From Halosolutus gelatinilyticus (GTDB lineage Archaea > Halobacteriota > Halobacteria > Halobacteriales > Natrialbaceae): DNA of 64,000 nucleotides. Of this stretch, positions 1-9,012 are shown piece after piece; within the stretch, counting starts at the first letter, position 1, and each line of letters begins with the position of its first letter. The stretch spans positions 1,550,001 to 1,614,000 of the forward strand of contig NZ_CP095491.1 in assembly GCF_023028105.1 (NCBI RefSeq), written 5' to 3'. The notes beneath the pieces were generated by a model. It was not told the origin of the DNA. It made no database searches and saw nothing but the letters and a program-made list of their open reading frames with translations. A program made the position numbers and the translations under genes.

Positions 1-1395
1 CCCGTGAAGTTCGAACGCGAGGGTCGACGCGCCGAGGGCGGCTCCAAAACCGCCGACGCCGACCTCGTCCGCTCGGAACTCGCGGACACGGACGTCTCCT
101 TCGACGAACTCGTTCGAACCCTCGAGTTCCTCCGGGACCTCCGCGGGGAACTCGATCGGCGGGTGACGGCCCACCTCGATCGCCACTACCGGGGTTGGGA
201 GTCGAACCTGACCGATCTCGAAGACGAGGAGATCCCGCTTCGCGATCCGCGAGAGCCGGCCGAGGACGAGATCACCGAGTGGGCGAGAAACGCGGGCTAC
301 ACGGATGTCGACTGGATCCGCTCGGAGACGGTCGGCGCCGTCGTCGCGCGCATCCTGAACGAGGCCGAAGACGAAGATCGGACGCGCGCCGCGCCCGCCG
401 TCGGTCGCGTCCTCGGCGAGTGGTACCGCCGGGGCCACACCGACTACTTCCGGGAGATCGAACTCGAACGCACCTGGAACGAGACCGAACCCGCCGACTC
501 GTGGCGCCGCGCGTACACCGCCAGACTCGCCCTGCACAACTGCGTCCCGAGCGACGCGATCGGTGCGCGCCTCGACGCGTTCGGCGGCGGCATTCTGATG
601 AGCGCGACCCTCGAACCGATGGACGCCTTCACCGAGGTGACGGGACTCCGGTACCTGGCGCGCGAGGAGGACAGACCGGTCGTCGAGCGCCGCTACGGGT
701 TGCACTTTCCGGCGGAGAACCGCGAGAGTTTCGCCGTCGCCGCGCCCAAGTTCACCTACGACAACCGGGGGAGACCGGGAGACGACAACCCGACCCGCAC
801 GCACTACGCGGACGCGATCGCGAAGGTCGCCCGCCTCCCCGGGAACGTCCTCGTCGGCATGCCGAGCTATTCGGAAGCGGAGTGGGCCGCCGGCGTCCTC
901 GAGGATCGCGTCGACAAGCCGATCCTGCTCGACGCCGCGAGCGACGACGAGACGACCCGGTCGCTCAAAGCCGAGTTCTTCGCCGGCGACGGGAAGGTGC
1001 TCGTCACGAGCCTCCGGGGAACGCTCACCGAGGGCGTCGACTACAGCGGCGATCGCCTCGCGGCCGCCGTCGTCTGCGGCGTCCCGATCGTCAACACCTC
1101 CAGCCCCCGGACGAAGGCCGTCCGGCGGGCCTACGACGACGAGTTCGAGGACGGATTCACCTACGCGCTGACTATCCCCGCCGTCCGCAAAGCCCGGCAG
1201 GCGATCGGCCGGGTCATCCGCAGCCCCGAGGACGTCGGCGTTCGCGTCCTGCTCGACGAGCGCTACGCTCGCGACAGCTGGGATTCGGTTCGTCAGTTCT
1301 TCCCCGCGGACGACGAGTTTCAGCCGGTGAGCCCCGATATGCTGGAACACGGGCTCGATCGGTTCCGATCGCGGCTCGCGTCGCGCTCGTCGTAG
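1..1395 (+). CDS. XPD/Rad3-type ATP-dependent DNA helicase, C-terminal part (5' truncated by window edge)
   Basis: The reading frame is open from the first base, so this is the C-terminal part (about 465 codons) of a longer gene; the usual haloarchaeal length is roughly 700 residues or more. Superfamily 2 helicase C-terminal motifs are visible: GGILMSATLEPMDAF (motif III region), VLVTSLRGTLTEGVDY (motif V) and QAIGRVIRSPEDVGVRVLLDERYA-like motif VI with the QxxGRxxR core. The Walker A/B motifs and the Fe-S cluster cysteines lie outside the window and cannot be checked. The family unwinds DNA 5' to 3' in repair or replication-associated processes. The tail ends with a basic RFRSRLASRSS. Confidence 0.88.
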   Translation, partial: PVKFEREGRRAEGGSKTADADLVRSELADTDVSFDELVRTLEFLRDLRGELDRRVTAHLDRHYRGWESNLTDLEDEEIPLRDPREPAEDEITEWARNAGYTDVDWIRSETVGAVVARILNEAEDEDRTRAAPAVGRVLGEWYRRGHTDYFREIELERTWNETEPADSWRRAYTARLALHNCVPSDAIGARLDAFGGGILMSATLEPMDAFTEVTGLRYLAREEDRPVVERRYGLHFPAENRESFAVAAPKFTYDNRGRPGDDNPTRTHYADAIAKVARLPGNVLVGMPSYSEAEWAAGVLEDRVDKPILLDAASDDETTRSLKAEFFAGDGKVLVTSLRGTLTEGVDYSGDRLAAAVVCGVPIVNTSSPRTKAVRRAYDDEFEDGFTYALTIPAVRKARQAIGRVIRSPEDVGVRVLLDERYARDSWDSVRQFFPADDEFQPVSPDMLEHGLDRFRSRLASRSS

Positions 1396-1446
1396 CGAGT
1401 TGCGAGCCGCCGTCTCGCAGCCGCGATCCGCGGACCGTCGACGGAC

Positions 1447-2037
1447 TCAGTTTCGATCCGGCACTCGCTCTCGTCGCTCGACGCCCGCGCCGCCCGTGTC
1501 ACCGGCCGTCGATCGCGCCGTCCCGTCCTGAAGGCGGAGCTCGATCCGGCGCTCGAACTCGTCCTCAGATAGCTCGCCGTTCGCGTACTGCCGTTTCAGA
1601 TCGCCGAACGGATCGCTCGCGGCCGGTTCGGGGGTGTCGACTTCCGCGGCCGACGCGGCGGAATCGCGTCGTTTCGGGGATTCGGATTCTCGGCCGCTCG
1701 GGATCGCGCGCTCGTCGGTCCTCGAGCGCGGGTACGCGTCGGCCGACTCGATATTGCCGATGAGCGAGAGGTACACCGGCCAGAGGACCGCCAGCGAGAG
1801 GGCCAACGCCGGCAGTCCCAGCCCGAGGAGCGCGGGCAGCCAGAACAACGCGGCGAGCGATAGCCCCCACCGCGGGACTTCGAACAGGGCCAGCGCCAGC
1901 AGCCAGAGCCCGGACATCCCGGTCGTCGATCCGAGAAGCGTCCGCCCGAGCCACCCGTCGGGCGTGTACCGTTCGACGAGCGCGTGCCACCGCCCGAGGC
2001 GAGCGGGCCGGTCGAAACGCCGACTATCCCTATCCAT
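1447..2037 (-). CDS. SHOCT-domain membrane protein
   Basis: About 196 residues. Two or three hydrophobic segments follow a basic N-terminus (GLWLLALALF..., ALFWLPALLGLGLPALALSLAVLWPVYLSL). After an acidic linker, the motif DPFGDLKRQYANGELSEDEFERRI is a SHOCT domain, a short C-terminal helical module thought to mediate oligomerisation. I chose the ATG at 2037 because an AT-rich TATA-like element (2062-2073, reverse strand) lies 25-35 nt upstream, fitting a leaderless transcript; an upstream in-frame codon at 2055 would add only MFVRTR. The biological role is unknown. Its 3' end faces the helicase gene. Confidence 0.8.
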   Translation of the reverse strand: MDRDSRRFDRPARLGRWHALVERYTPDGWLGRTLLGSTTGMSGLWLLALALFEVPRWGLSLAALFWLPALLGLGLPALALSLAVLWPVYLSLIGNIESADAYPRSRTDERAIPSGRESESPKRRDSAASAAEVDTPEPAASDPFGDLKRQYANGELSEDEFERRIELRLQDGTARSTAGDTGGAGVERRERVPDRN

Positions 2038-2103
2038 ACGTGTTCGCACGAACACGCGACGAATAACTATAACGGCTTTGCCACGTTCTCCGGCGGTCCG
2101 CCG

Positions 2104-2583
2104 CTACCGACCCGGCCGGCCGGGGACGTCGGCGGCGCGCCGCTCGAGAATCCGGTCCGTGATCGCGCTGCTCGAGAGAAGCTCCGGGTCGTCGTCCCGC
2201 GGTTCGCGGGCGCTCGCCCGCTCGACGCGGCAATCGATCTCCCAGGAGTCGAGCATCGCCGCGACCTCGCGCTCGTCGTGGTGCTGGTCGTGGCCGAGCA
2301 CGAGCACGTCGGGATCGATCGCGCGGATCGGAATCGAGTAGTCCTCGGGGTGCCCGACTCGCGCGCGATCGACGACGTCGAGGGCCGCGACGAGGTCCCG
2401 GCGCTGTTCGTCCGGCACGATCGGAGCCGGTTTGTGGTCGATCGTCTCCGAGTTGGCGACGACGACGTGGAGTTCGTCGCCCATCGAGGCCGCTTCCTCG
2501 AGGTAGTGGACGTGGCCGGGGTGAAGGAGATCGAAGGTCCCCATGGCGACGACGCGAGTCGGTTCCCGCGCGTCTCGACTCAC
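2104..2583 (-). CDS. ribL: FAD synthase (archaeal RibL, FMN adenylyltransferase)
   Basis: 159 residues, typical of the archaeal RibL nucleotidyltransferase, which transfers AMP from ATP to FMN to make FAD. Cytidylyltransferase-like signatures are present: [21 protein letters not shown] carries the HxGH motif (HPGH), and the C-terminus has [12 protein letters not shown], the (I/L)SSSxxxxR-type phosphate-binding motif. It starts with GTG and overlaps the upstream gene by 4 nt (GTGA), so the two are translationally coupled. Confidence 0.9.
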   Translation of the reverse strand: MSRDAREPTRVVAMGTFDLLHPGHVHYLEEAASMGDELHVVVANSETIDHKPAPIVPDEQRRDLVAALDVVDRARVGHPEDYSIPIRAIDPDVLVLGHDQHHDEREVAAMLDSWEIDCRVERASAREPRDDDPELLSSSAITDRILERRAADVPGRPGR

Positions 2584-2891
2584 TGCGACCCCCTCGCGCG
2601 CACGATCGTCGTCCGCGATCGATCGACGAACAGCGAATACAGCAGGACGGCGAAGCCGCCCGCCGTGATAGAACTCTGGACGGCGACGCCGAGGGCGACG
2701 TTGTCGGCGAGGAGGTGGATGGCGCCGCCGACGACCGAGCCGGCGACGATGCAGGTGAAGCCGAGCGCAAGCGCCCGGAGCGCCGGCGATCCGGTCCGCC
2801 GGAACGCGCGGTAGGCGAGCAGCGCGATGGCGCCGCCGGTCACGAGCGTCGCCGTGTTCCCGAGTGCGATGAGGATCGTGTATTCGTTCAT
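2580..2891 (-). CDS. Small three-helix membrane protein (DUF7521-like)
   Basis: 103 residues starting [20 protein letters not shown]. Three hydrophobic segments are visible (about residues 5-25, 40-60 and 66-88), with the arginine-rich loop [10 protein letters not shown] between the first two. It overlaps the RibL start by 4 nt. An in-frame GTG at 2957 would add a basic, non-hydrophobic extension; an interrupted palindrome (2977-2988) lies 20-30 nt in front of that GTG, so the upstream start cannot be fully excluded. The topology resembles haloarchaeal DUF7521 proteins, which often sit next to HTH regulators. The function is unknown. Confidence 0.7.
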   Translation of the reverse strand: MNEYTILIALGNTATLVTGGAIALLAYRAFRRTGSPALRALALGFTCIVAGSVVGGAIHLLADNVALGVAVQSSITAGGFAVLLYSLFVDRSRTTIVRARGSQ

Positions 2892-3037
2892 GGCTCGTCG
2901 GTTCCGCCGATCGCCCGCCGTCGCTCTCGGGCGTGCGAGCGCGCGATCGGTCACCACTGAGTAGGCCTCGCGCGTCGTACTTTAGTACAGTTGCGGTTCT
3001 CGCGCGCGCAGAATCACCGGCGAACGGGTTCGGGTAG

Positions 3038-3361
3038 TTATCCGATCCGGGTCCGGGACCCCATCCGTCGACGGGGCCGAAGCGCAGCCTCGGTCGGCAC
3101 CACCCGAACGAGCGTGGACACCGGATCGTACGCCACGCGATCGGTCGGGGACTTCGCCGCGGTGAGCTTCCAGAAGCCGGGCGAGTCGAACCGCAGTCGA
3201 CACAGTCCGCGCGCGTCCGTTCTGGCCAATTTCGTTTCGGTTTCGACGAGCGCGTTCTCGACTGGTCGGCGTCGATTGTCGCGGACGCGAACGGTCACCG
3301 TCCCTCCGCTGGGGATCTCTCTCCGCCCGACGTCGATCCTAAGTTGGCGAGTAACTTGCAT
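3038..3361 (-). CDS. Small carboxypeptidase-regulatory-like (Ig-fold) protein
   Basis: 107 residues from the ATG at 3361. The sequence [16 protein letters not shown]...RPVENALVE...[21 protein letters not shown] reads as a single beta-sandwich repeat of the carboxypeptidase regulatory-like/Ig type: [GD]xPVxxAxV, then TDxxGxxxLxF, then GxWKLTA. There is no signal peptide, so it is probably cytoplasmic. Longer in-frame upstream sequence (to 3529) is low-complexity and arginine-rich and is not believed. The function is unknown; such modules often act as binding or spacer domains. Confidence 0.65.
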   Translation of the reverse strand: MQVTRQLRIDVGRREIPSGGTVTVRVRDNRRRPVENALVETETKLARTDARGLCRLRFDSPGFWKLTAAKSPTDRVAYDPVSTLVRVVPTEAALRPRRRMGSRTRIG

Positions 3362-3485
3362 GCGAATACGTACCACGGGAGTCCGGAAAAGGACGCACTT
3401 GCGAGTTCCGGTAGTCCGATGACGGGTGTCCCCGCTCGTCGATCGACCGGTCGATCGGCAGTAAGCGATCGGTCGCCCCGCCGGC

Positions 3486-4595
3486 TCACCGCACGTCGAC
3501 GACGTGCGCGTCGTCGGGATCAAATCCAACCGTCACCGCGTCCCCGTCGGGTACGTCCGGAAGCTGGAGGACGGTCTCGGTCCCGTTCCACAGGCCGTTG
3601 ACCCGGACCGTCTCGCCGAGGAACTCGCAGGTCTCGACGGCGATCGTGATCCGGTTTCGATCGGCGGCCCGCGAGAGCGCCCCCGGCCGGACGCAGAAGG
3701 TGACGCGATCGGCTCGGCCCGGGAGCGCGGGTAGCTCGAAGGTCTTGCCGCTGACCTCGACGACGGAGTACTCCCCGCTGACTTCGACGGCGGAGCGATC
3801 GCCGTCGCCGCCGATCGCGGCCGCGTCGTCGCCGCGGTCTCGCACGTCGCCGTCGAAGACGTTGTTGTCGCCGACGAACTCGGCGACGAACCGGGTCGCC
3901 GGCTCGCGGTAGATATCCTGGGGCGTCGCGACCTGCTCGACGCGTCCGTCGTTCATGACCGCCACGCGATCGGAGATCGCGAGCGCTTCCTCCTGGTCGT
4001 GGGTGACGTAGACCGTCGTGATCCCGAGTTCGGTCTGGATCCGGGTCACCTGCCGGCGCAGCGACTCCCGGAGGCGGGCGTCGAGCGCGCTCATCGGCTC
4101 GTCAAGCAAGAGCAGCTCCGGTTGGGGCGCCAGCGCCCGAGCGAGCGCGACCCGCTGTTGCTGCCCGCCCGAGAGCTGGTCCGGGCTGCGATCGCCCATC
4201 CCGTCCAGGTCGACCAGGTCGAGCAACTCCGCGACGCGCTCGTCGGCGGTCGTCCCCGTCGGTGGCTCCCGGAAGCGCAGGCCGTAGCCGACGTTCTCGG
4301 CGACGGTCATGTGCGGAAAGAGCGCGTAGCTCTGGAAGACGACGCCGACGTTCCGGTCCTCCGGAGCGACGCCGGTCACCTCCGCCCCGTCGAAGCGGAC
4401 GTCCCCCGCCGTCGGCTCCTCGAAGCCGGCGATCGTCCGCAGCGTCGTCGTCTTCCCGCAGCCGGAGGGGCCGACGAGCGTGAAGAACTCCCCGTCTCGA
4501 ACGGCGAGGTCGACGTTCCGGAGGGCCACGGTCTCGGACGCTCCCCGTCCGCCTCCGTACCGCTTCGAGACGCTTTCGAGGCGGAGTTCGGTCAC
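3486..4595 (-). CDS. Thiamine-type ABC transporter ATP-binding protein
   Basis: 369 residues. Walker A is GPSGCGKTTTLR, the signature LSGGQQQRVALARAL, Walker B LLLLDEPMSALD and the H-loop VYVTHDQEEAL. A C-terminal extension of about 130 residues holds a TOBE-like domain (FELPALPGRADRVTFCVRPGAL, then TVGFDPDDAHVVDV), so it is longer than bacterial ThiQ. It starts with GTG, overlapping the permease stop codon by 4 nt. It is the last gene of the binding protein-permease-ATPase operon and energises the importer. Thiamine is inferred from the binding protein; related ATPases also serve iron or spermidine importers. Confidence 0.88.
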   Translation of the reverse strand: MTELRLESVSKRYGGGRGASETVALRNVDLAVRDGEFFTLVGPSGCGKTTTLRTIAGFEEPTAGDVRFDGAEVTGVAPEDRNVGVVFQSYALFPHMTVAENVGYGLRFREPPTGTTADERVAELLDLVDLDGMGDRSPDQLSGGQQQRVALARALAPQPELLLLDEPMSALDARLRESLRRQVTRIQTELGITTVYVTHDQEEALAISDRVAVMNDGRVEQVATPQDIYREPATRFVAEFVGDNNVFDGDVRDRGDDAAAIGGDGDRSAVEVSGEYSVVEVSGKTFELPALPGRADRVTFCVRPGALSRAADRNRITIAVETCEFLGETVRVNGLWNGTETVLQLPDVPDGDAVTVGFDPDDAHVVDVR

Positions 4596-6502
4596 CGTTC
4601 GACCCTCCCGCCGACCCGATCGACGACGACGAAACTCGCGGCGGTGACGACGAGCAGGAGCGTCCCCATGGCGATCGCGGGCCCCGACCGACGTCCGAGG
4701 TAGCGCTCGACGGCCACGGGCATGGTGTAGGTGTCGGCGCCGCCCGCCAAAATCACCGTCGAAGAGAACTCGCCGATCGAGATGGCGAAGGCGAAGGCGG
4801 CGCCGGCGACGATCCCGCTGGCGACGAGCGGGAGTTCGACGTCGACCAGCGCGCGGTAGCGGGAGGCGCCGAGCGCACGGGCCGACTCGACCATGGCCGG
4901 ATCGAGGGCGCCGAGCAGCGGCGAGACGTTTCGGGTGACGAACGGGTACGCCGCCACCGCGTGGGCGGCCACGATCGCGACGGGTCCCGTCACCTGGAGT
5001 CGCCAGCCGCCGGGTAGCGGAATCCCGAAGACGAGTCCCTGCAGGAGGCCGATCCCGAAGACGACCCCGCTGACCGCGAGGGGGAGCATCGCGAGCGCGT
5101 CGACGATCGTTCCCACGCGGCCCGCGCGCGCGGTCGACACCGAGAGGATCACGCCCATCGGCACCGCGATCGCGAGCGTCCCCAGGCCGAACAGCAGCGA
5201 GTTCCGGACGGCCGGGAACGGACGCGTCTGGAACGACTGGCCCTCGACCTGCCGTTCGAGCAGGAACGCGTAGTGGCGAAGCGTGAACCCGCTCCCGTCC
5301 GTGAAACTCCCGATCACGAGGCTCGCCATCGGGCCGACGAAGACCACCAGCGCGACGAGGCCGTAGCCGACGACGGCGAGTCGGCGCGGCGTCAGGGCCG
5401 TCCGCAGGTCCGGGAAGAGCGGCTCCTTCGGCGGCGGGGCGGCCGCCCGCGCCAGTCCCGATCGGGCCGACTCGTAGCGGAGGTAGGCGTAGGTCAGCCC
5501 CAGCGAGACGAGGGTCTCGAGGATCGCGAGGGTCGCGGCTTCGGCGTACGCGAGCCGTCGAATCCGATCGTAGATCCAGACCTCGACGGTCGCCAGCTGG
5601 AGCCCGCCCAGCGCGAGCACGATCGGGAACGTCATGAACGTGAAGACGAACGTCAGCAGCGCGCCCGTGAGGATCGCGGGGAAGAGCTGCGGCGCGATGA
5701 CGTCGAGAAACGCCCGTCGCGGGCTCGCGCCGAGACTGCGGGCGGTTTCGACGGTTCGCACGTCGACGGATTCCCAGGCGGCGACGGTGATCCGGGCGAC
5801 CAGCGGCGCGTTGTAGAAGGCGTGGGCGACGATCACGATCGCCAGCGGATTCCGCTCGATGAACGGGTAGGGGCCGAGCCCGACGAGCCCGAGCAGACCG
5901 TTGATCGTCCCCGTCTGCCCGAACGCGGCGTAGAAGCCGACCGCGACCATGATCCCGGGCAGCACGAACGGCAGGATCGTCAGCGATCGAAGCGTCCGCC
6001 GACCGCGAAACTCGTAGGTCGCGAGCACGTAGGCGGCGGGGAGGCCGAGTGCGACGCTGGCGATCGTCGAGAGCGCCGCCTGGTAGGCCGTAAAGCCGAA
6101 CAGCCCCAGCCGAACGCCGGGGGTCGTCACGCGGAGCCACGGGACCGGCAGCGCGACGTCCGATAGCGGGTACTCGATCGAGAGGGAGACGGAGACCGCC
6201 GCGAGCCAGCCGAAAACGGCGGTCGCGTGGCCCCCGATCGCCAGCGGATCCGAGAAGACGGCCGCCAGCGCGCCGACGTAGAACGGGTCGGTCAGCACCT
6301 CGCGAAACGCCGCGAGCGTCGGCACCCCGTCGACGACGACCGCGTCGACGAAAACGACGCCCACGGGGAGGTAGAGCATGACGACGAGGACGCCGATCGT
6401 CGCGATCCCGGCCAGGGCGAGCGCGCGGCGTTCGAACCAGGCCCGGCCGCCGGCGACGACCGCGGCCGCGGCGACGTCGGCGCGTCGATCCGCGCGGGTC
6501 AC
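4592..6502 (-). CDS. Thiamine-type ABC transporter permease (fused two-domain, ThiP-like)
   Basis: 636 residues with about 12 predicted membrane helices. Two copies of the permease EAA loop are visible: TVETARSLGASPRRAFLDVIAPQLF in the first half and MVESARALGASRYRALVDVELPLV in the second, each followed by G-rich helix text. One chain therefore supplies both halves of the channel, as in ThiP/FbpB. It starts with GTG 4 nt after the binding-protein stop and overlaps the ATPase start. An internal proline-rich linker (ARAAAPPPKEPLFPDL) separates the halves. Confidence 0.9.
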   Translation of the reverse strand: MTRADRRADVAAAAVVAGGRAWFERRALALAGIATIGVLVVMLYLPVGVVFVDAVVVDGVPTLAAFREVLTDPFYVGALAAVFSDPLAIGGHATAVFGWLAAVSVSLSIEYPLSDVALPVPWLRVTTPGVRLGLFGFTAYQAALSTIASVALGLPAAYVLATYEFRGRRTLRSLTILPFVLPGIMVAVGFYAAFGQTGTINGLLGLVGLGPYPFIERNPLAIVIVAHAFYNAPLVARITVAAWESVDVRTVETARSLGASPRRAFLDVIAPQLFPAILTGALLTFVFTFMTFPIVLALGGLQLATVEVWIYDRIRRLAYAEAATLAILETLVSLGLTYAYLRYESARSGLARAAAPPPKEPLFPDLRTALTPRRLAVVGYGLVALVVFVGPMASLVIGSFTDGSGFTLRHYAFLLERQVEGQSFQTRPFPAVRNSLLFGLGTLAIAVPMGVILSVSTARAGRVGTIVDALAMLPLAVSGVVFGIGLLQGLVFGIPLPGGWRLQVTGPVAIVAAHAVAAYPFVTRNVSPLLGALDPAMVESARALGASRYRALVDVELPLVASGIVAGAAFAFAISIGEFSSTVILAGGADTYTMPVAVERYLGRRSGPAIAMGTLLLVVTAASFVVVDRVGGRVER

Positions 6503-6506
6503 GGCG

Positions 6507-7631
6507 CTACTGGCTCGCGAACTCGCGCGCCCAGTCGTCGACCCACCCGTCGAGGTTGCCCCGGAGCCGATCGTACTCCATCGTCACGGCTTCCGGCGGT
6601 TCGTGGGCGTACCGGTCGAACTCGGGATCGAGTTCGACGTGCTCCGACGCGACCGCGGGGAACTGGACGTTTCGCTGGGCGATCTCGGCCTGGGCGTCGC
6701 TCGACAGGACGAAATTCACGAACTCGTAGGCGAGATCGATCTTCGTCGCGCGATCGAAGATCGCCATTCCCTCGGGATTCGCGTAGCCCTGGTCGTTCAG
6801 GAACGCGACCTGGTGGCGGCTCATGTCGTAGCCCTCGGCCGAGGCGAACACCTGATCGGTCGAGTACGAGACGATCATCGACCGCTGACCCTCCATGTAA
6901 GCGCCGTAGTACGACTCGTACCAGTCGTCGAGGACGCGAACGCCGTTGTCCGCGAGCTCGCGCCAGTAGTCGAGGTAGCCGTCCTCGCCGAAGGCGTCGA
7001 TCGTCCACAGCAGGAACGCCTGTCCGGGATCGGAGTTCTGGGCGTTCTGGGTGAGCAGCGCGTTCTCGTACGCGGGCGCGGTGAGATCGTCGAACGTCGT
7101 CGGTTCGTCGACCTCGGTCTCGTCGTAGACGAGGCTGATGTAGCCCGTGTCGTAGGGAAGCACGCGGCCGTGCGGGTCGCCCATCTCGAGGCCATTGCGG
7201 ATCCGATCGGCGCGCCCGATCCGATCGAGGTTGAGTTCGCGAAAGAGTCCGCCGTCGTCCAGCGCGTCGTCGATCCGGGCGAGGTCGTCGACGTTGACGC
7301 CGAGGTAGACGTCGGCGTCCAGGTCGGCCTCCTCCTGCTCGCGCCGGATGTAGTGGTTGAGCCCCGATTCCGGGACGGTCCACGTGAGCTCGGCGTCCGG
7401 ATGCGCCTCCTCGAACGCCTCCTTGAGCCACGTCCCGGCGGGGTTCTCGTCGTCGACCATCGACTCGTAGGTGGCGACGATCAACTCGCCGCTGAGATCC
7501 GGCTCTTCGGGTTCGGGATCCCCCGGTTCCGTGCCGTTTTCCGGACCGTCGTCTCCGTCGCGGGTCACGCAGCCGGCCAGTCCGGCGACCGCGCCGCCGC
7601 CGACCGCGCCGACGAACGTCCGTCGTTTCAT
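6507..7631 (-). CDS. Thiamine-type ABC transporter substrate-binding lipoprotein (ThiB/TbpA family)
   Basis: 374 residues. The N-terminus MKRRTFVGAVGGGAVAGLAGC combines a twin-arginine-like start with a lipobox (LAGC, Cys21), followed by an acidic D/E/P/G linker, so it should be exported and lipid-anchored. The body fits the thiamine-binding family: GELIVATYESMV, LDADVYLGVNVDDLARI, LPYDTGYISLVYDE, and YANPEGMAIFDRATK...AYEFVNFVLSSDAQ. The substrate is inferred from family resemblance; iron(III)-binding proteins are the nearest alternative. It is the first gene of the operon and has a TATA box directly upstream. Confidence 0.85.
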   Translation of the reverse strand: MKRRTFVGAVGGGAVAGLAGCVTRDGDDGPENGTEPGDPEPEEPDLSGELIVATYESMVDDENPAGTWLKEAFEEAHPDAELTWTVPESGLNHYIRREQEEADLDADVYLGVNVDDLARIDDALDDGGLFRELNLDRIGRADRIRNGLEMGDPHGRVLPYDTGYISLVYDETEVDEPTTFDDLTAPAYENALLTQNAQNSDPGQAFLLWTIDAFGEDGYLDYWRELADNGVRVLDDWYESYYGAYMEGQRSMIVSYSTDQVFASAEGYDMSRHQVAFLNDQGYANPEGMAIFDRATKIDLAYEFVNFVLSSDAQAEIAQRNVQFPAVASEHVELDPEFDRYAHEPPEAVTMEYDRLRGNLDGWVDDWAREFASQ

Positions 7632-7655
7632 TACACGGTTGTTACACTGCGTGGT

Positions 7656-7664
7656 CTTAAATAG
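7656..7664 (-). promoter_or_regulatory. TATA box of the thiamine-type ABC operon with adjacent palindrome
   Basis: Read on the minus strand this is CTATTTAAG, 25-33 nt before the ATG at 7631, fitting a leaderless or very short-leader transcript. The perfect 10-bp palindrome CGCGATCGCG (7665-7674) abuts it on the upstream side, where a regulator could act; such GATC-centred palindromes are common in this genome, so the assignment is weak. Confidence 0.55.
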
Positions 7665-7750
7665 CGCGATCGCGAAATTCGGGAGACTGAAGGCCCGTAT
7701 TCGACGGAATATGACGTTCGTCGCGGCGGACCGATCACCGATCCGAAGGG

Positions 7751-7756
7751 TTATTT
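7751..7756 (+). promoter_or_regulatory. TATA-like element of the AI-2E family gene
   Basis: TTATTT lies 28 nt before the GTG at 7779. It favours 7779 over the in-frame GTG at 7764, which would sit only 13 nt from the element. Confidence 0.5.
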
Positions 7757-7778
7757 CGCCCCGGTGAGACTCCCTCCT

Positions 7779-8927
7779 GTGACAGCGAACTCGATCGATC
7801 GCGGAAACGGGGGCGGGAGGTCCGCCGGAAACCGTCGGTACGTCCTCGCAGGCGTCGTCGCGTTGCTCGGAATCGTCACCGGGGGGATCCTCCTCGAAGT
7901 GCTCGGAACGATCCTGTTCGCGCTGACCGTCGCGTACGTCCTCGCACCCGTCCAGGGATGGCTCGCCAGGCACCGCTTCACGGAGTGGACGGCGGCGGTC
8001 GCCGCTACCCTCCTCGGCTTCGTCGCGGCCGTCGCCGTCTTCTCCCCGATCGTCGTCACCCTCTACTTCCGGCTGGAGGAGATCGTCGCCGTCGTCAGGG
8101 GACTCCCGGAATCGATCTCCGCCACGGCGCTGGGGGTGACGTACACGATCGAGTCCGGCGAGGTACAGTCGCTCGTCGTCGACTACGTGAACAGCGTCGC
8201 CTTCTCGTTCGCGTCGGCGCTGCCGGTGCTCGCGATCAAGTTCGCGCTGTTCGTCATCCTGCTGTTCGCCCTGTTGCTCAAGGGCGACGCCGCCGCCCGG
8301 GCCGCCATCGCCCCCGTTCCCCACGGCTACCGTGACGTCGTCTACGCGCTGGCCACGCGGGCGCGCGAGACGCTGTACGCGATCTACGTCCTGCAGCTGG
8401 CGACCTCGGTCGCGACCTTTCTCGTCGCCTACCCGCTGTTCTTCGCCCTCGGCTACGGCTACGACGCCGCGTTCACCCTCGCGATCGTCGCCGCCGTCCT
8501 GCAGTTCGTCCCGATCATCGGACCGAGCCTCCTCGTCGCCCCGATCGCGATCTACCAGGTCACCGTCGGCGACCTCGCCGCGGCGGCGCTGGTCGGCACC
8601 CTGGGGATCACCCTCGTCGCCTGGCTCCCCGACATCGTGGTCCGGCCCCGCCTCGCCCGCCGCTCGGCCGGCCTCCCGGGAAGCCTCTACTTCATCGGCT
8701 TCACCGGCGGGCTGTTCACGCTGGGCGCGATCGGCATCGTCGTCGGCCCGCTGATCGTCGCCGTCTTCGTCGAGTCGGTCGATCTGCTCGCCGACGAGGT
8801 GAACGGCGAGGTGACCCTCGCCGATCTCGCGGACGCGGGTCCCGACGGCTCGCCGAGCGAGTCGGGCGAGACCCTGTCGATGACAGCCGAAGAGTCGGAG
8901 TCGCAGCTGGCGGACGCCGGCGACTGA
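7779..8927 (+). CDS. AI-2E family transporter-like membrane protein
   Basis: About 382 residues from the GTG at 7779 (an in-frame GTG at 7764 adds five residues). It has about eight hydrophobic segments in the family's arrangement: an N-terminal pair, a central soluble stretch (LEEIVAVVRGLPESISATALGVTYTIESG) and a C-terminal helix block with LQFVPIIGPSLLVAPIAIYQ and GPLIVAVFVESVDLL, the most conserved family segment. The C-terminal tail is acidic. Family members export AI-2 or act as Na+/H+ antiporters; which activity this one has cannot be told from sequence. Confidence 0.85.
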   Translation: MTANSIDRGNGGGRSAGNRRYVLAGVVALLGIVTGGILLEVLGTILFALTVAYVLAPVQGWLARHRFTEWTAAVAATLLGFVAAVAVFSPIVVTLYFRLEEIVAVVRGLPESISATALGVTYTIESGEVQSLVVDYVNSVAFSFASALPVLAIKFALFVILLFALLLKGDAAARAAIAPVPHGYRDVVYALATRARETLYAIYVLQLATSVATFLVAYPLFFALGYGYDAAFTLAIVAAVLQFVPIIGPSLLVAPIAIYQVTVGDLAAAALVGTLGITLVAWLPDIVVRPRLARRSAGLPGSLYFIGFTGGLFTLGAIGIVVGPLIVAVFVESVDLLADEVNGEVTLADLADAGPDGSPSESGETLSMTAEESESQLADAGD

Positions 8928-9012
8928 CGGCCGGTCGATCGCCGACGGAACCCACGTCGCGTCCGGGTGTTGAACCACCGTCACTTTTCTTCCGTCCCGA
9001 CGTACCATCGCT

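Noticed and set aside
5273-6166. Long plus-strand frame rich in R, D, E and Q
   Set aside because: It is the reverse complement of the permease gene, whose helices and EAA loops are unmistakable.
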